Assembly (NCBI GenBank): GCA_946480345.1
Contig: CAMLJR010000027.1
Span: 1-23,395, forward strand
Length of the DNA stretch: 23,395 bases
DNA from: an uncultured Spongiibacteraceae bacterium
GTDB taxonomy: Bacteria; Pseudomonadota; Gammaproteobacteria; Pseudomonadales; CAMLJR01
Direction of reading: 5' to 3'
The notes under the pieces: generated by a model
The model's input: only the letters and a program-made list of their open reading frames with translations
Databases searched by the model: none
Told to the model about the DNA's origin: nothing
Made by a program: the position numbers and the translations under genes
Part shown: in pieces, positions 16,760-23,395 of the stretch
Layout: each line of letters starts with the position of its first letter
Numbering within the stretch: position 1 is the stretch's first letter

Positions 16760-17491
16760 GTGAGCGACCGCAGAGCTGCGATGCTCGAACCGCTGCGTTC
16801 GCATTATCTCGATGCGCTCGGCATTGAGATGTATGTGCCGCGCTTCGTGTTGCCGGCCGCGAAAGCATCGGCAGCGTGCGAATGGTCGAACGATGCGCAG
16901 GAAATTCCACCGGTCGCTGTAATTGCCGAGATACCGCAATCCAGCGTACCGAATTCGCCAAAGCAAACGCCGATCGCGCGCGATATCGATATTCAACCAG
17001 CGCGCGTAGCATCGACGCTTCCTGCATCGACGCCGATTAAATCCGCAGCGACGAATGCGGCGACAGCACCGAAATTTGCGTTGAGCGTGACGTTCGTCGA
17101 CGGCGATATTTTGCTGATCGACGATGCGCCTGCAACCAGTGCCGAGCGCACCGAATTTCAAAAATTATTAACGAATTTTTTATTCGCGTTACGGCATCGA
17201 CCGGTGCAGTTCTCGCTCGATATTTTTTTATGGCCGATGCTGAAAAGCACCACGGTGCAGCAAGATGCGACGGCGGCGCGCGAAGCATTGAATGCGTATT
17301 TGCAAAAACAGATGCAACAGCGCAATGTGCAGCGCGTGCTGATCCTCGGCGCCACTGCCCAAGAATGGTGTGTGTTGGAAGATCGCCCGCAATTGCACTG
17401 CTTGCGCTCGGTCAGCCTGCTGCAGTGTTTGCGTGAACCCAAACACAAGCGCGAGCTTTGGGATGCGGTGCGCGCGCTGTCAACGAGCTGA
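16760..17491 (+). CDS. HolD-like protein (putative DNA polymerase III psi subunit)
   Basis: The 243-residue protein is poorly conserved. The N-terminus, RSHYLDALGIEMYVPRF, resembles the HolD N-terminal helix that binds the chi subunit (E. coli WQLQQLGITQWSLR). The C-terminus, RSVSLLQCLREPKHKRELWDAVRAL, resembles the HolD end. Between them are an Ala/Pro-rich linker (about 50-105) and an alpha/beta domain with VDGDILLIDDAP and RVLILGATAQEWCVLEDRP. It directly precedes rimI, as holD does in E. coli. Psi links the clamp loader to chi and SSB. E. coli HolD is only 137 residues, so the linker is an addition. The start is the GTG at 16760, 4 bases after leuA, with a poor ribosome site; an ATG at 16781 is the alternative. 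Confidence 0.6.
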   Translation: MSDRRAAMLEPLRSHYLDALGIEMYVPRFVLPAAKASAACEWSNDAQEIPPVAVIAEIPQSSVPNSPKQTPIARDIDIQPARVASTLPASTPIKSAATNAATAPKFALSVTFVDGDILLIDDAPATSAERTEFQKLLTNFLFALRHRPVQFSLDIFLWPMLKSTTVQQDATAAREALNAYLQKQMQQRNVQRVLILGATAQEWCVLEDRPQLHCLRSVSLLQCLREPKHKRELWDAVRALSTS

Positions 17492-17493
17492 TC

Positions 17494-17946
17494 ATGCTGC
17501 GCAAATTGACCCCCGCCGATGCTCACGCGATGCACTCGATCGAAATCGCGATGGTCGAGTTTCCGTGGAGCCTGCGCCAGTATCAGGATAGTTTTGCGAT
17601 CGGCGATTTTGGCTGGGGTCATGAACGTGCCGGCGAATTAATCGGATTCATTCTGTTTTCGCATGTGATCGATGAGGCGACGCTGCTGAATCTTGTCGTG
17701 CATCCGCATTGGCAGCGTCATGGTTTCGCGCGCGAGTTGTTATTGCACGGGCTGCGCGAGCTGGAACTGCGCGAAGCGATGCGTTGTCTGCTCGAAGTGC
17801 GTGTCGGTAATTTAGGTGCCATCGCGTTATATTCCGCGCTTGGTTTTGAGGTCGACGGCAAACGCCGCGATTATTATCCCGCTGTGATCGGCCGCGAAGA
17901 TGCGTTGCTGATGAGCCGCATGTTGCCGTATCAGGAGAATGTGTAA
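17494..17946 (+). CDS. rimI: Ribosomal protein S18 alanine N-acetyltransferase RimI
   Basis: RimI acetylates the N-terminal alanine of ribosomal protein S18. The 150-residue GNAT-fold protein (E. coli 148) has LLNLVVHPHWQRHGFARELLLHGL with the acetyl-CoA-binding R/Q-x-x-G-x-A loop, then LLEVRVGNLGAIALYSALGFEVDGKRRDYYP, which is the RimI signature (E and the NxxAxxLYxxxGF motif). The ATG at 17494 lies two bases after the stop of the HolD-like gene, as expected for a coupled pair; an in-frame ATG at 17458 lies inside that gene. It is followed by a one-base stop/start overlap (TAATG) with the next gene. Confidence 0.94.
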   Translation: MLRKLTPADAHAMHSIEIAMVEFPWSLRQYQDSFAIGDFGWGHERAGELIGFILFSHVIDEATLLNLVVHPHWQRHGFARELLLHGLRELELREAMRCLLEVRVGNLGAIALYSALGFEVDGKRRDYYPAVIGREDALLMSRMLPYQENV

Positions 17947-18341
17947 TGCATACTGTCGAAACCGATTGGTGGTTGCTCGATCTGCCCGAAGAATGGACCG
18001 CTGAGCAAGACGATGAAACCGTAGTGATCACCGATGAAGACGGCGTGGGCGCGCTCGAAATCACGATGCTCGAATATGAAGATGATTCGCCTATGGAGGT
18101 CAATGCGCTCGCACGGCAATTGATGCCGGACGATGTACCCGGACAGCCGGTAACGCTCGGCGATTTTTCCGGCCTCGGTTTTCAATATCAGGACGAAGGC
18201 GATGCGGTGCGTGAATGGATCGTCCAGCGCGATCAACGCACGCTGCTGGTCAGCTATAGCTGCGATGCGGACGATGCGGGCATGGACGATTCGATAATCG
18301 ATGAAATTCTCGAAACATTGTCGTTAAAAGTCGCCGAGTAA
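17946..18341 (+). CDS. Small acidic hypothetical protein
   Basis: A 131-residue, strongly acidic protein with no signal peptide or membrane segment. It begins MHTVETDWWLLDLPEEWTAEQDDETVVITDEDGVGALEITMLEYEDD and ends DDSIIDEILETLSLKV. The alternating pattern (a Trp-rich strand, then DETVVI, GALEITML, GLGFQYQDEGDAVREWIVQR, TLLVSYSC) suggests a small beta-sheet fold, such as the PsbP/DcrB-like or DUF3805-like folds, but this is not established. The ATG overlaps the rimI stop by one base, with AGGAG 8 bases upstream, so it is the last gene of a leuA/holD-like/rimI transcript. I do not know its function. Confidence 0.8.
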   Translation: MHTVETDWWLLDLPEEWTAEQDDETVVITDEDGVGALEITMLEYEDDSPMEVNALARQLMPDDVPGQPVTLGDFSGLGFQYQDEGDAVREWIVQRDQRTLLVSYSCDADDAGMDDSIIDEILETLSLKVAE

Positions 18342-18343
18342 CT

Positions 18344-18358
18344 CCGACGGCTCGTCGG
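18344..18358 (+). terminator. Weak hairpin after the rimI-linked hypothetical gene
   Basis: CCGACG (18344-18349) pairs with CGTCGG (18353-18358) around GCT, three bases after the stop. There is no T run, only CTCTCTCCC, so intrinsic termination is doubtful. It is the only hairpin in the 51-base gap before the Sel1 gene. Confidence 0.25.
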
Positions 18359-18392
18359 CTCTCTCCCATCTCTAACGGTCTGACTCAGCGGC

Positions 18393-19163
18393 ATGAATAG
18401 TTTTGTTCGAATCGGTATTTTTTCGATGGTTGTCGCGGTGTGCTCGCTGGCGCAGGCGCACGACATCAACACATTGCGTCGACTTGCCCAGAACGGCGAT
18501 GCGGGCGCACAGACCGATTTAGGTTATGCCTATGCGAATGGGCGCGGTGTTGAGCGCAATCAGTTCATCGCGACTGCTTGGTATCGCAAGGCAGCGCTGC
18601 AGGGCAATCCAGTGGCGCAAACCAATTTGGGTTATGCCTACGCCAATGGTCAGGGCGTGCGTTTAAATCCGAAAGAATCGGTCGTCTGGTTTCGCAAAGC
18701 TGCGGAGCAGGGGTATGCCTCGGCGCAATGCAATCTCGGCGCAATGTATACCACCGGCAATGGCGTGAAGCGTGACCTGAAGCAGGCGCTGTACTGGCTG
18801 CAAAAAGCCGCAGTGCAGGACAATGCGATGGCGCAATACAACCTCGGCGTGCTGTATACCGAGAATCGCGGTATACCTGTCGATTACAAAGCCGGCGCTG
18901 ACTGGTTCATGAAAGCGGCACTGCAGGGCAACAGCGATGCGCAAAATAATCTCGGTTCGTTATACGCCAATGGGCAGGGTGTGCCGAAGAGTTATGTGCA
19001 TGCCTTTTACTGGCTCGATATCGCCGCGCAAAACGGCGATCGCGTTGCGCAGGAAAAGCGCGATCGCGTCATGGATCAAATGACTGACGCACAACTAAAC
19101 GAAGCATGGAAAATGCTCGAAGACAGGGAGCGCCGCAGGGCGAAGAAAAGCAATGCAAAATAG
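18393..19163 (+). CDS. Exported Sel1-like repeat protein
   Basis: The 256-residue protein starts with a signal peptide (MNSFVRIGIFSMVVAVCSLAQA) with predicted cleavage after A22 (AQA|HD), indicating export to the periplasm. Five tandem Sel1 repeats of about 36 residues follow from about residue 34 to 215. Each has the A-Q-x-x-L-G-x-x-Y-x-x-G-x-G-V core and the YRKAAxQG turn, with KSYVHAFYWLDIAAQNGD at the last. The C-terminal tail is highly charged and helical (EAWKMLEDRERRRAKKSNAK). Sel1 proteins are alpha-solenoid scaffolds for protein-protein contact, and no enzyme activity is expected. The Shine-Dalgarno is poor. The stop lies 11 bases inside the next gene's chosen start. The partner is unknown. 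Confidence 0.9.
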   Translation: MNSFVRIGIFSMVVAVCSLAQAHDINTLRRLAQNGDAGAQTDLGYAYANGRGVERNQFIATAWYRKAALQGNPVAQTNLGYAYANGQGVRLNPKESVVWFRKAAEQGYASAQCNLGAMYTTGNGVKRDLKQALYWLQKAAVQDNAMAQYNLGVLYTENRGIPVDYKAGADWFMKAALQGNSDAQNNLGSLYANGQGVPKSYVHAFYWLDIAAQNGDRVAQEKRDRVMDQMTDAQLNEAWKMLEDRERRRAKKSNAK

Positions 19164-19551
19164 CGGAATGATGCCGACAGGGGCGATGCAATATATCGAC
19201 GCAGCTTTTGCGCGAGAATTCGCCGATGAATGGATTGCTGCATGGAATGCCCGCGATTTAGACCGCGTCCTCGCGCATTACACCGAGGATTTTGAGTTCA
19301 CATCGCCGGTTATCGTGAAAGTCGCGAACGAACCGAGCGGCGTCTTGCGCGGCAAACCGGCGGTACGCGCGTACTGGGAAAAAGCGCTGGCGAGTATTTC
19401 GTACCTGCATTTCAACATGCTCGATTTATTGATCGGCATTAATACGGTGACGATTTATTATCGAGGCCATCGCGGTAACGTTGCCGAGACATTTCATTTT
19501 GATGCCGATCGCAAAGTGCAGCGCGCCGGTGCGTGTTACACGAACTATTAA
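19153..19551 (+). CDS. SnoaL-like/NTF2-fold protein
   Basis: A 132-residue protein with FADEWIAAWNARDLDRVLAHYTEDFEFTSPVI, then GVLRGKPAVRAYWEKALA and VTIYYRGHRGNVAETFHFDADRKVQRAGACY. This is the standard SnoaL-like pattern of a helix with W-x-x-x-D and then a curved sheet. Proteins of this type are usually small cytosolic cone-fold enzymes or binding proteins of unknown substrate. The ATG at 19153 overlaps the Sel1 gene by 11 bases; internal ATGs at 19168, 19171 and 19186 are possible starts and the last would fit the domain boundary best. It is convergent with rnfE, with 7 bases between the stops and no terminator visible. Confidence 0.85.
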   Translation: MQNSGMMPTGAMQYIDAAFAREFADEWIAAWNARDLDRVLAHYTEDFEFTSPVIVKVANEPSGVLRGKPAVRAYWEKALASISYLHFNMLDLLIGINTVTIYYRGHRGNVAETFHFDADRKVQRAGACYTNY

Positions 19552-19558
19552 AACTCCA

Positions 19559-20104
19559 CTAGCGTACCGCTCCTGTAACGCGAACACGTTTGCGTGGTGT
19601 TGAGTTCGGGGGTGGCGTTTTCTTTCCAAAACGATTATGCAGCGCAATCAACGCGGCTGCTGCGATAAAAATTATCGGCAATGCATTGTCCGCAGAAATT
19701 AATTGGACGATCGCCGCAACGATAAATATCGTCGCCGCTGTGATACCCATTAATTTCGCGCTGTCTTGCAACATCATCCAGAATGAATCGAACTGCGCAT
19801 TCAATATCCGATCGAGTTGCGCAAATAACAGCACATTACTCGCCAGCAGCGGCAGAAAAAAATCGAGCCGTTGTGCCTGATTGGCGACAAAAGCGTACGC
19901 AAGCAGATTGCTGCAGCCCGTTAAGCCCGCTATCAAGGCAGTAATGACGATCATGCGAGCCGGTGCAGCGACGTAATTACGAAGCAGCCAAGCGAATCCT
20001 GTGCTTATCGTCATCGTTAACAGCATCACCGCAATAAACAGCAGTGCGGTTTCGATCGTGATGCTTGCAGTTAACAGCGGCGTCAAACCGAATACGTTAT
20101 TCAT
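19559..20104 (-). CDS. rnfE: RnfE/RsxE-like membrane subunit lacking both cluster cysteines
   Basis: RnfE is the membrane subunit that in Rnf/NQR complexes pairs with RnfA to hold a [2Fe-2S] cluster inside the membrane. This 181-residue protein aligns from NNVFGLTPLL with the family LLGLCPLL, then FAWLLRNYVAAPARMIVITALIAG and NLLAYAFVANQAQRLDFFLPLLASN. The two ligand cysteines are replaced: GLCP reads GLTP (T8) and TNC reads SNV (V91). It is also short (E. coli RsxE 231), with the N-terminal leader and C-terminal segments reduced and the LPPGAF motif absent. Five or six hydrophobic segments remain. The start overlaps rnfG by 8 bases. The frame is intact, so it is not an obvious pseudogene. 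nth, the usual next gene, is absent. Confidence 0.8.
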   Translation of the reverse strand: MNNVFGLTPLLTASITIETALLFIAVMLLTMTISTGFAWLLRNYVAAPARMIVITALIAGLTGCSNLLAYAFVANQAQRLDFFLPLLASNVLLFAQLDRILNAQFDSFWMMLQDSAKLMGITAATIFIVAAIVQLISADNALPIIFIAAAALIALHNRFGKKTPPPNSTPRKRVRVTGAVR

Positions 20105-20702
20105 GCGCTTGCTCTCGCAATAATTCTTCGCGATGTTCCGAGAAGTAAAACAGCGCTGTTTGAACCGTTTTAGCCATCGCGCGCGAAGTCACCGTCGCGC
20201 CGGTAATTTGATCGATATCGCCGCCATCGCTCGTCAACTTTACGCGCTCAATATCGTCGGCGGATTTGTCGCGAAAATTCTCGATCCAATCACTCTTGTC
20301 CATATCGATGGCATCGCCAATACCCGTCGATTCGCGATGTGCGACGGCGCGTACGTGGGTAATCTTGCCAGCAGTATTGAGTCCGATCAGCAGATCGATG
20401 GGGCCGTTATATCCCTCGGCCACCGCTGACAAGACGATGCCGACTATCGCGCCATCGTTGCGCCGCGCCAAGTGAATCGACGTGGGCGTGCGGCCAAGCT
20501 TCTCGTCATCCGCAGTGATGGTCTTGAGCTCGATCGAGCTATCCGCAGGCAGCGACAGTACGTCGAAATAAATTTTCTCGGCGCGGTGTTGCCGTTGTTG
20601 CTCGATACGAGGTTGCAGCGATACGAATGCGGCAGTCAGCATCAGTCCCATTGCAACAATAATTACAGCTGGCGATAAAGTATCGCGTGCAGCATTAGTC
20701 AT
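20097..20702 (-). CDS. rnfG: RnfG/RsxG, flavinylated electron-transfer subunit
   Basis: RnfG is anchored by one N-terminal helix (about 9-28, LSPAVIIVAMGLMLTAAFVSL), with a periplasmic FMN-binding domain. The 201-residue protein has the pattern VGIVLSAVAEGYNGPIDLLIGLNTAGKITHVRAVAHRESTGIGDAI and the flavinylation motif QITGATVTSRAM, where T170 is the expected covalent FMN site. E. coli RsxG is 206 residues. The start at 20702 overlaps rnfD by 8 bases. Unlike RnfA and RnfE here, its cofactor residues are fully conserved. Attachment needs an ApbE flavin transferase, not encoded in this window. Confidence 0.93.
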   Translation of the reverse strand: MTNAARDTLSPAVIIVAMGLMLTAAFVSLQPRIEQQRQHRAEKIYFDVLSLPADSSIELKTITADDEKLGRTPTSIHLARRNDGAIVGIVLSAVAEGYNGPIDLLIGLNTAGKITHVRAVAHRESTGIGDAIDMDKSDWIENFRDKSADDIERVKLTSDGGDIDQITGATVTSRAMAKTVQTALFYFSEHREELLREQAHE

Positions 20703-21654
20703 TCTGCTGCTCCGATTTCATAAACTTCGAAGAAATCAGCGGAGAGATGCGATCGAGCAACGGTGAAAATAAATTGGCGATCAAGACGGCGAATGCAATT
20801 CCATCGGCGTAAGTACCTGCATATCGAATCGCGAAAATCAGCACGCCGATAGATGCGCCATAAAGTAACTGGCTGATATTGTCGCGTGGCGCAGTGACCG
20901 GCTCGGTTGCGACGAAAAATGCGCCGATCATCGTGGCGCCGCTGAACCAGTGGAACAGCGGCGAGCCGCTCGATGCGGAGCTGCCGTTGTCGTAAAGAAA
21001 TAGCGCGCAAACACCGAGAGTGGCGAGAAGCGATAAGGGTATGCGCCATGAAAATATTTTCCGATACAACAACCATGCACCGCCGGCGAGAAATGCCGCG
21101 TTAATCCATTCCCAGCCGTAACCGCCGACGGTGCCGAATTGTTCTGGATGGTTTTGCCAAAGCGCAGCCACCAGCAGCGAATTGTTGTGTTTGAAAACAT
21201 CGAGTGTTGTCGCACCCGTCATGCCGTCAAACTGTCCCGGCGATGCCCACTGCGAAAATGCGGCGGGAAATAAAATCAACAGCACTGCATAACCGGCCAT
21301 CGCCGGATTAAATAGATTTCGACCAAATCCGCCGAAAGCGTGCTTCGCAATTAATACGGATATTGCAACGCCGAGCGCAATCAACCCAATCGGCGCGCCG
21401 GGTGGTAAAGCCAGCGCAAGCAATAGCCCGGTAATCAATACGCTGCCGTCGAGTAGTTGCGGTCGCAACGGTTGTTTTCGACAACGCAGCGCGAGTGCTT
21501 CGAATGCGACTGAAAACAACAATGACCACACAATATTGCCCAATGCTGCGAAGCCAAAAAACCACAGCGTTGCAGCCAGGCCCGGGCACATCGCTAGCAG
21601 TACGGTGCGCATGATTTGCGACGTACTCGTTAGGGTATCGACGGCGGCAGCCAC
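20695..21654 (-). CDS. rnfD: RnfD/RsxD, flavinylated membrane subunit
   Basis: RnfD is a polytopic membrane subunit carrying covalent FMN. The 319-residue protein (E. coli RsxD 352) opens with TSQIMRTVLLAMCPGLAATLWFFGF, continues FGGFGRNLFNPAMAGYAVLL, and has DGMTGATTLDVFKHN with T149 as the expected FMN-linked residue. SGATMIGAFFVATEPVTAPRDN and YADGIAFAVLIANLFSPLLD follow. About nine or ten hydrophobic segments are visible. The start is a GTG at 21654, because an ATG at 21612 would cut the conserved TSQIM helix. It begins 3 bases after the rnfB stop, the point where rnfC would normally lie. Confidence 0.95.
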   Translation of the reverse strand: MAAAVDTLTSTSQIMRTVLLAMCPGLAATLWFFGFAALGNIVWSLLFSVAFEALALRCRKQPLRPQLLDGSVLITGLLLALALPPGAPIGLIALGVAISVLIAKHAFGGFGRNLFNPAMAGYAVLLILFPAAFSQWASPGQFDGMTGATTLDVFKHNNSLLVAALWQNHPEQFGTVGGYGWEWINAAFLAGGAWLLYRKIFSWRIPLSLLATLGVCALFLYDNGSSASSGSPLFHWFSGATMIGAFFVATEPVTAPRDNISQLLYGASIGVLIFAIRYAGTYADGIAFAVLIANLFSPLLDRISPLISSKFMKSEQQND

Positions 21655-21657
21655 TGC

Positions 21658-22422
21658 TTACGGCTCGCGATTCGACGGCAATGTTGATTTTCTTGCTTTG
21701 GCGCGTGCGATCGCTTCGCGAATTTCATCCTGTTTGGTTTTGACGGGTTCTGGCTTCGCAGCGATTTCGGCAGCGGCGCTATTTTTCAAGCGCGCTTGCT
21801 GTTGTCGCTGTGTGCGACGCAGTAGGTGTTCTTCGGTCTCACGCGCAATGCGTGCGTTGTGAGCAACAAAGCGCTCGCGATAATGCGCCCGCGTTTCGAT
21901 ACGCTCGCGTTGCGAAAACGGATTTTCATTCTCAATGAGCGGACGCATTTCGATGCAGTCGACGGGGCAGGGATCGACACATAAATCGCAGCCGGTGCAC
22001 TCGTCGGTTATTACGGTGTGCATTAATTTTGCCGCGCCGACGATCGCATCGACCGGGCAAGCCTGAATACATTTGGTGCAGCCGATGCATTCCGCTTCGC
22101 GAATGAATGCAACGGTCGCTGCTTTACTGATGCCATCGAGCGGCAGCAGCGGCAGATTCATTAAATCGGCAAGCGCGGCGATTGTGCGTTCACCGCCGGG
22201 AGGACAGCGATTGATCGGTTGGCCGTTTGCGATCGCTTCGGCGTAAGGTCGGCATCCGGCGTGGCCGCATTCGCCGCATTGCGTTTGCGGCAACAAGGCA
22301 TCGATGCATTCGATCAGATCGATTCTCGCTGTGGGCAATTTTCGATGCGCGAAAATTAACGCGCTGCCTGCGGCCGCGGCGAATGCGCTCAGCGTGATAA
22401 TCGCATTGAGCACGATGCTCAT
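21658..22422 (-). CDS. rnfB: RnfB/RsxB ferredoxin subunit with a long C-terminal tail
   Basis: RnfB is the iron-sulfur subunit facing the cytoplasm. The 254-residue protein has an N-terminal membrane helix (about 3-26), a four-cysteine cluster motif (C49, C52, C57, C73 in [19 protein letters not shown] and RCPPGG), and two ferredoxin [4Fe-4S] motifs (C112, C115, C118, C122 and C142, C145, C148, C152). All 12 cysteines are present. E. coli RsxB ends near residue 192; here about 90 charged, helical residues follow (from about 165), finishing with [10 protein letters not shown] (236-245), a motif typical of the C-terminal repeats of RnfC. The ATG at 22422 overlaps the rnfA stop (ATGA). rnfD follows after 3 bases with no rnfC. 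Confidence 0.94.
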   Translation of the reverse strand: MSIVLNAIITLSAFAAAAGSALIFAHRKLPTARIDLIECIDALLPQTQCGECGHAGCRPYAEAIANGQPINRCPPGGERTIAALADLMNLPLLPLDGISKAATVAFIREAECIGCTKCIQACPVDAIVGAAKLMHTVITDECTGCDLCVDPCPVDCIEMRPLIENENPFSQRERIETRAHYRERFVAHNARIARETEEHLLRRTQRQQQARLKNSAAAEIAAKPEPVKTKQDEIREAIARAKARKSTLPSNREP

Positions 22423-22982
22423 TTCACTATTCCAGCAATGCCGCACAGCGCGGTGACAACAAAACCAGCACAGAGCATATCGGCTGCCGCGCCGCGTATT
22501 ACCGCAGGCATTTCCGCCTGTGCGGCTCGTTCGCGCAGTGACTGAAATGCAATCAACAACAGCGCCGCACCGAGGCTGGCCAAGAGTGCGCCACTGAATG
22601 CTGAAAAAAATGTTGGTGCCGAATTATTCAGAGTGAACCAAAGAATGATGCCGTTGGTGATCGCGAGCGGCAGATGGTTGCCATTGAGAGGAAAAAATCC
22701 GGCATGTCGCGCACGAGCGAGTTGTTCGATTATTTGCGTTGTCAGCGCCAGCGTAATCAGTGAAATGAACGGATAGAGAAAATTAATTTGCAGCGGTTGC
22801 AGCACGAAATCGTTAAATGGCCATGCAATTGCGGTAGTGATAATTAATGCAGTGCCGGTAATCGCGCCAACGCCGCAGGCTTCGCGCAATGAATTAATGC
22901 GTCGCAAGCCGATATGCTGCGCAACAACGATATTGTTGAGCAGCAGTGCGGCGATTAGCGGTAGCGATATATGGGCTGGCAT
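22419..22982 (-). CDS. rnfA: RnfA/RsxA-like membrane subunit lacking both cluster cysteines
   Basis: A 187-residue polytopic membrane protein (E. coli RsxA 193, six helices). It aligns with the family through [14 protein letters not shown] (LVNNFVLVKFLGL), [23 protein letters not shown] and [13 protein letters not shown], and the C-terminal [26 protein letters not shown]. The two residues that ligate the RnfA half of the intramembrane [2Fe-2S] cluster are gone: GLCP reads GLRR (R27) and TNC reads TNG (G111). The remaining cysteines (C36, C170, C180) are elsewhere. A GGAG lies about 11 bases before the ATG. It is 33 bases after metG and overlaps rnfB by 4 bases. The assignment rests on alignment by eye plus operon position. 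Confidence 0.85.
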   Translation of the reverse strand: MPAHISLPLIAALLLNNIVVAQHIGLRRINSLREACGVGAITGTALIITTAIAWPFNDFVLQPLQINFLYPFISLITLALTTQIIEQLARARHAGFFPLNGNHLPLAITNGIILWFTLNNSAPTFFSAFSGALLASLGAALLLIAFQSLRERAAQAEMPAVIRGAAADMLCAGFVVTALCGIAGIVK

Positions 22983-23015
22983 AAATGTTCGTACTCCATT
23001 TTTCCAGCCAATGGA

Positions 23016-23395
23016 TTACTTCACGTTCATTCCGGGCGTGGCGCCGTTATCCGGCGACAGCAGGAAGATTTCTTTTCCGCCGGGCCCTGCCGCGAGCACC
23101 ATCCCTTCCGACATGCCGAATTTCATTTTGCGGGGCGCGAGATTCGCCACCATGACCGTTAGCCGGCCAATCAACTGCTCGGGTTGATACGCCGATTTAA
23201 TGCCGGCAAACACCTGGCGTTTTTCTTCACCGAGATCGAGTTCGAGGCGCAGTAATTTCTCCGCGCCTTCGACGTGTTCGGCGTTGACGATTTTTGCAAC
23301 GCGCAGATCGATTTTCATGAAATCATCGATCGAAATCGTCGCGGGTTTTTCTTCGCTTATCTTAACGTCTGCTTTCGTTTCGGCTTTCACAGCAG
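23016..23395 (-). CDS. metG: Methionyl-tRNA synthetase, C-terminal part, cut by the window edge
   Basis: The window holds the last 126 or so residues. After an acidic/Lys linker ([19 protein letters not shown]) comes a tRNA-binding OB-fold domain: [88 protein letters not shown]. This matches the E. coli MetG C-terminal dimerisation and tRNA-binding domain nearly residue for residue. The reading frame is open to the window edge, so the catalytic part lies beyond 23395. It is 33 bases upstream of rnfA on the same strand, a linkage common in gammaproteobacteria. A free-standing Trbp111-type protein is possible but less likely. Confidence 0.88.
   Translation of the reverse strand, partial: AVKAETKADVKISEEKPATISIDDFMKIDLRVAKIVNAEHVEGAEKLLRLELDLGEEKRQVFAGIKSAYQPEQLIGRLTVMVANLAPRKMKFGMSEGMVLAAGPGGKEIFLLSPDNGATPGMNVK

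Noticed and set aside
18490..19040. Tandem DNA repeat
   Set aside because: The repetition is at protein level (Sel1 units of about 36 residues) with divergent codons, not a recent DNA repeat.
19559..22982. The rnf region as a pseudogene cluster
   Set aside because: All five frames are open, overlaps and spacing are precise, and cofactor motifs in B, D and G are intact, which does not look like decay.
23016..23390. Free-standing Trbp111-like tRNA-binding protein starting at a GTG at 23390
   Set aside because: The frame stays open to the window edge, the linker and domain match the MetG C-terminus closely, and metG-rnf linkage is common.

Overview
The window comes from a gammaproteobacterium, probably on the Pseudomonadales/Cellvibrionales side. 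The evidence is the order rimP-nusA-infB-rbfA-truB-rpsO-pnp, the metG-rnf linkage, the holD-rimI pairing and E. coli-like lengths for the housekeeping proteins. I cannot place it more finely. It is a chromosomal core segment with one small accessory stress-response island. I saw no mobile element, tRNA, rRNA or CRISPR.

Layout. (1) 1-3843: divergent polyphosphate genes, ppk on the minus strand and ppx on the plus strand. The ppk promoter contains a near-consensus PHO box at ideal spacing from a -10, so polyphosphate synthesis is probably under PhoB. (2) 3868-4123: a leader with a strong sigma70-type promoter and two terminator-like hairpins before rimP, suggesting a short transcript and/or attenuation of the operon. 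(3) 4124-13040: ribosome-maturation, transcription and translation genes rimP, nusA, infB, rbfA, truB, rpsO and pnp. The rpsO leader can fold into an H-type pseudoknot next to its ribosome binding site, as expected for S15 autocontrol. (4) 13119-15125: an ECF41-type sigma factor with a fused SnoaL-like C-terminal domain, a convergent SnoaL-like gene, and a carboxymuconolactone decarboxylase/AhpD-like gene. The sigma gene and the decarboxylase-like gene carry identical TGTCACA-N16-CGTC promoters, giving a self-contained two-promoter regulon. (5) 15208-18341: leuA, a HolD-like gene, rimI and a small acidic hypothetical. (6) 18393-19551: a secreted Sel1-repeat protein and a SnoaL-like protein. 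(7) 19559-23395, minus strand: the 3' end of metG followed by rnfA-rnfB-rnfD-rnfG-rnfE.

The most unusual feature is the Rnf/Rsx operon. rnfC, the NADH/FMN subunit gene, is absent from its usual place between rnfB and rnfD, where only 3 bases remain. RnfA and RnfE have each lost both cysteines that in known Rnf/NQR complexes ligate the membrane-embedded [2Fe-2S] cluster. RnfB, by contrast, keeps all 12 cluster cysteines, and RnfD and RnfG keep their flavin-attachment threonines. RnfB also ends in a charged tail containing [10 protein letters not shown], a motif typical of the RnfC C-terminus. Open reading frames and tight overlaps throughout argue for a maintained, remodelled complex rather than simple decay. 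A different electron input/output or an alternative membrane route is an inference.
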